Shown piece by piece: positions 62,790 through 64,000 of a stretch of DNA of 64,000 nt. Source of the DNA: Gracilimonas sp040877545 (GTDB taxonomy: Bacteria; Bacteroidota; Rhodothermia; Balneolales; Balneolaceae); the NCBI GenBank assembly GCA_040877545.1, contig JBBDNN010000006.1, positions 1 to 64,000 on the forward strand. Reading direction: 5' to 3'. The translations under genes and the position numbers were made by a program. Position 1 is the stretch's first letter; each line of letters starts with the position of its first letter. The notes below the pieces were generated by a model. It did not search any database, was not told the origin of the DNA, and saw only the letters and a program-made list of their open reading frames with translations.

Positions 62790-64000
62790 ATGATCTCGCG
62801 CTACTCCCGAAAAGAAATGTCTGATTTATGGTCTGATGAACAGCAATTCCAGGCCTGGCTGGATGTTGAACTGGCCGCCTGCTGGGCGTGGTCAAAGTTG
62901 GGAAGAATTCCTTCTGAAGATGTTGATAAACTCTATGAAAAAGCCACTTTTGATATCAATCGCATCAAGGAGATAGAAGCGGAAACCCGCCACGATGTAG
63001 TTGCATTTACACGAGCTGTTTCCGAGACGCTCGGAGATGAAAAGAAATGGATTCACTATGGGCTTACCTCAACCGATGTGGTAGATACGGCCTGGGGAGT
63101 GCGGCTGAAAAAAGCGAATGCTATTTTGTTGGATGATCTGGAAAATATCATCGAGATACTTGGTGAGAAAGCCAAAGCTCATAAATATACTATCATGATG
63201 GGGCGTACACATGGTATTCATGCAGAGCCTACCACTTTTGGTTTAAAATGCGCACTTTGGTTTGCTGAAATGAAACGAAATTTGGAGCGGTTTAAAAATG
63301 CTGCTGCCGATGTAGAGTTTGGAAAACTTTCCGGCTCTGTCGGAACTTTCGCAAATATCCCACCCGAAGTTGAGAATTATACCTGCGAAAAATTGGGTTT
63401 AACATCGGCCCCAATTTCAACCCAAACATTACAACGAGACCGGCACGCAGCTTATTTATCTGCCATTGCGCTTATTGGTTCAACAATGGAGAAAATTGCG
63501 GTTGAAATTCGTCATTTGCAACGCAGTGAAGTCCGTGAAGCTGAAGAAGCTTTCAGGAAAGGGCAAAAAGGTTCGTCCTCCATGCCACACAAACGAAATC
63601 CCATTAGTTCAGAAAATATTTCGGGATGCGCCCGTGTGCTTCGCGGATATATGGTTACCGCTTTTGAAAATATTCCGCTTTGGCACGAACGTGATATTTC
63701 TCACTCTTCCGCTGAACGCATCATCATTCCTGACGCCACCATTTTACTGGATTATATGCTGAACCGGTTTTCCGGTGTCATCGAAAATCTGGTGGTTTTT
63801 GAGGAAAATATGGAAGCAAATATTTGGAAAACACAGGGACTGGTATTCTCACAACGCCTGCTTCATAAATTAATAGATAAAGGAATTCCCAGAGAAAAAG
63901 CCTACGATACGGTACAACCGCTGGCAATGAAAGCATGGGAAGATCAAATCTTATTCAAACCTTTGGTTGAAGCAGATGCTGTCATCAAAGAACAACTTTC
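62790..64000 (+). CDS. purB: Adenylosuccinate lyase (partial, cut by window end)
   Basis: At least 403 codons from ATG 62790, with no stop before the window ends. It opens MISRYSRKEMSDLWSDEQQF, the short-form PurB start. Conserved blocks are RHDVVAFTRAVSE, HYGLTSTDVVDTA (catalytic His region), GRTHGIHAEPTTFG (catalytic His) and the signature SSSMPHKRNPISSENISG. It carries out two steps of purine synthesis: release of fumarate from SAICAR and from adenylosuccinate. Only about the last 30-80 residues are missing. Confidence 0.96.
   Translation, partial: MISRYSRKEMSDLWSDEQQFQAWLDVELAACWAWSKLGRIPSEDVDKLYEKATFDINRIKEIEAETRHDVVAFTRAVSETLGDEKKWIHYGLTSTDVVDTAWGVRLKKANAILLDDLENIIEILGEKAKAHKYTIMMGRTHGIHAEPTTFGLKCALWFAEMKRNLERFKNAAADVEFGKLSGSVGTFANIPPEVENYTCEKLGLTSAPISTQTLQRDRHAAYLSAIALIGSTMEKIAVEIRHLQRSEVREAEEAFRKGQKGSSSMPHKRNPISSENISGCARVLRGYMVTAFENIPLWHERDISHSSAERIIIPDATILLDYMLNRFSGVIENLVVFEENMEANIWKTQGLVFSQRLLHKLIDKGIPREKAYDTVQPLAMKAWEDQILFKPLVEADAVIKEQL

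Noticed and set aside
1..64000. tRNA, rRNA or CRISPR features
   Set aside because: No cloverleaf-like sequence with a T-arm motif, no rRNA blocks and no regularly spaced identical repeats were seen in the intergenic regions.

Overview
The window looks like chromosomal DNA of a Balneolota/Bacteroidota-type bacterium, most likely a Balneolaceae relative. The reasons are AT-rich coding with loose Bacteroidota-style lipoboxes, an S8 protease ending in a type IX secretion (T9SS) type-A sorting tail, several TATCTTTG-type -7 promoter boxes, a GxGPGEY six-bladed propeller protein and a DUF5683 protein after parAB. The phylum call is inference from these traits; there is no rRNA in the window.

Region 1 (about 1-10.6 kb) is an accessory island, all on the + strand. 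Seven outer-membrane-type lipoproteins (five PD40/TolB-like beta-propellers and two 'GNYW(E/D)Y' proteins) are followed by an 821-residue subtilisin with a T9SS tail. Between them lie five copies of a structured hairpin element found nowhere else in the window. The three most complete copies carry a further 3' hairpin that folds over the ribosome-binding site of the next reading frame or sits where one would be. Leaders and signal peptides have been duplicated and swapped between different mature domains. One propeller is a chimera of its neighbours, a 38-codon remnant of a secreted protein survives, and the assembly breaks (100 N) in the repeats. This is the most unusual part of the window.

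Region 2 (11-32.9 kb) is mostly housekeeping: mgtE-thyA-folA; an HD phosphohydrolase; a thioesterase; a gluconate operon (gntK-gnd-gntP); an M42 aminopeptidase; mfd-tsaC; a small lipoprotein; a partial Bat-type aerotolerance locus (VWA, BatD-like, DUF58) interrupted by a convergent M23 peptidase and lacking moxR; then recO, a DegP-type protease and a lipoprotein.

Region 3 (33.1-38.5 kb) is a regulatory island: a two-PAS histidine kinase, two NarL-type response regulators, a stand-alone receiver that has lost its acidic pocket, and a receiver-less sigma-54 activator whose start overlaps the stop of the second regulator.

Region 4 (38.8-64 kb) returns to core genes: ald, a LolC/E permease, lysS, an alpha/beta hydrolase, rmuC, mtgA, a Cys-rich secreted mini-protein translationally coupled to a six-bladed propeller, an RluA-family synthase, uvrC, an ECF sigma/anti-sigma pair, parA-parB-DUF5683, a TPR protein, tkt, a PP2C phosphatase, adenosine deaminase, polA and the first 403 codons of purB, cut by the window end. 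No tRNA, rRNA, CRISPR array or complete insertion sequence was seen.
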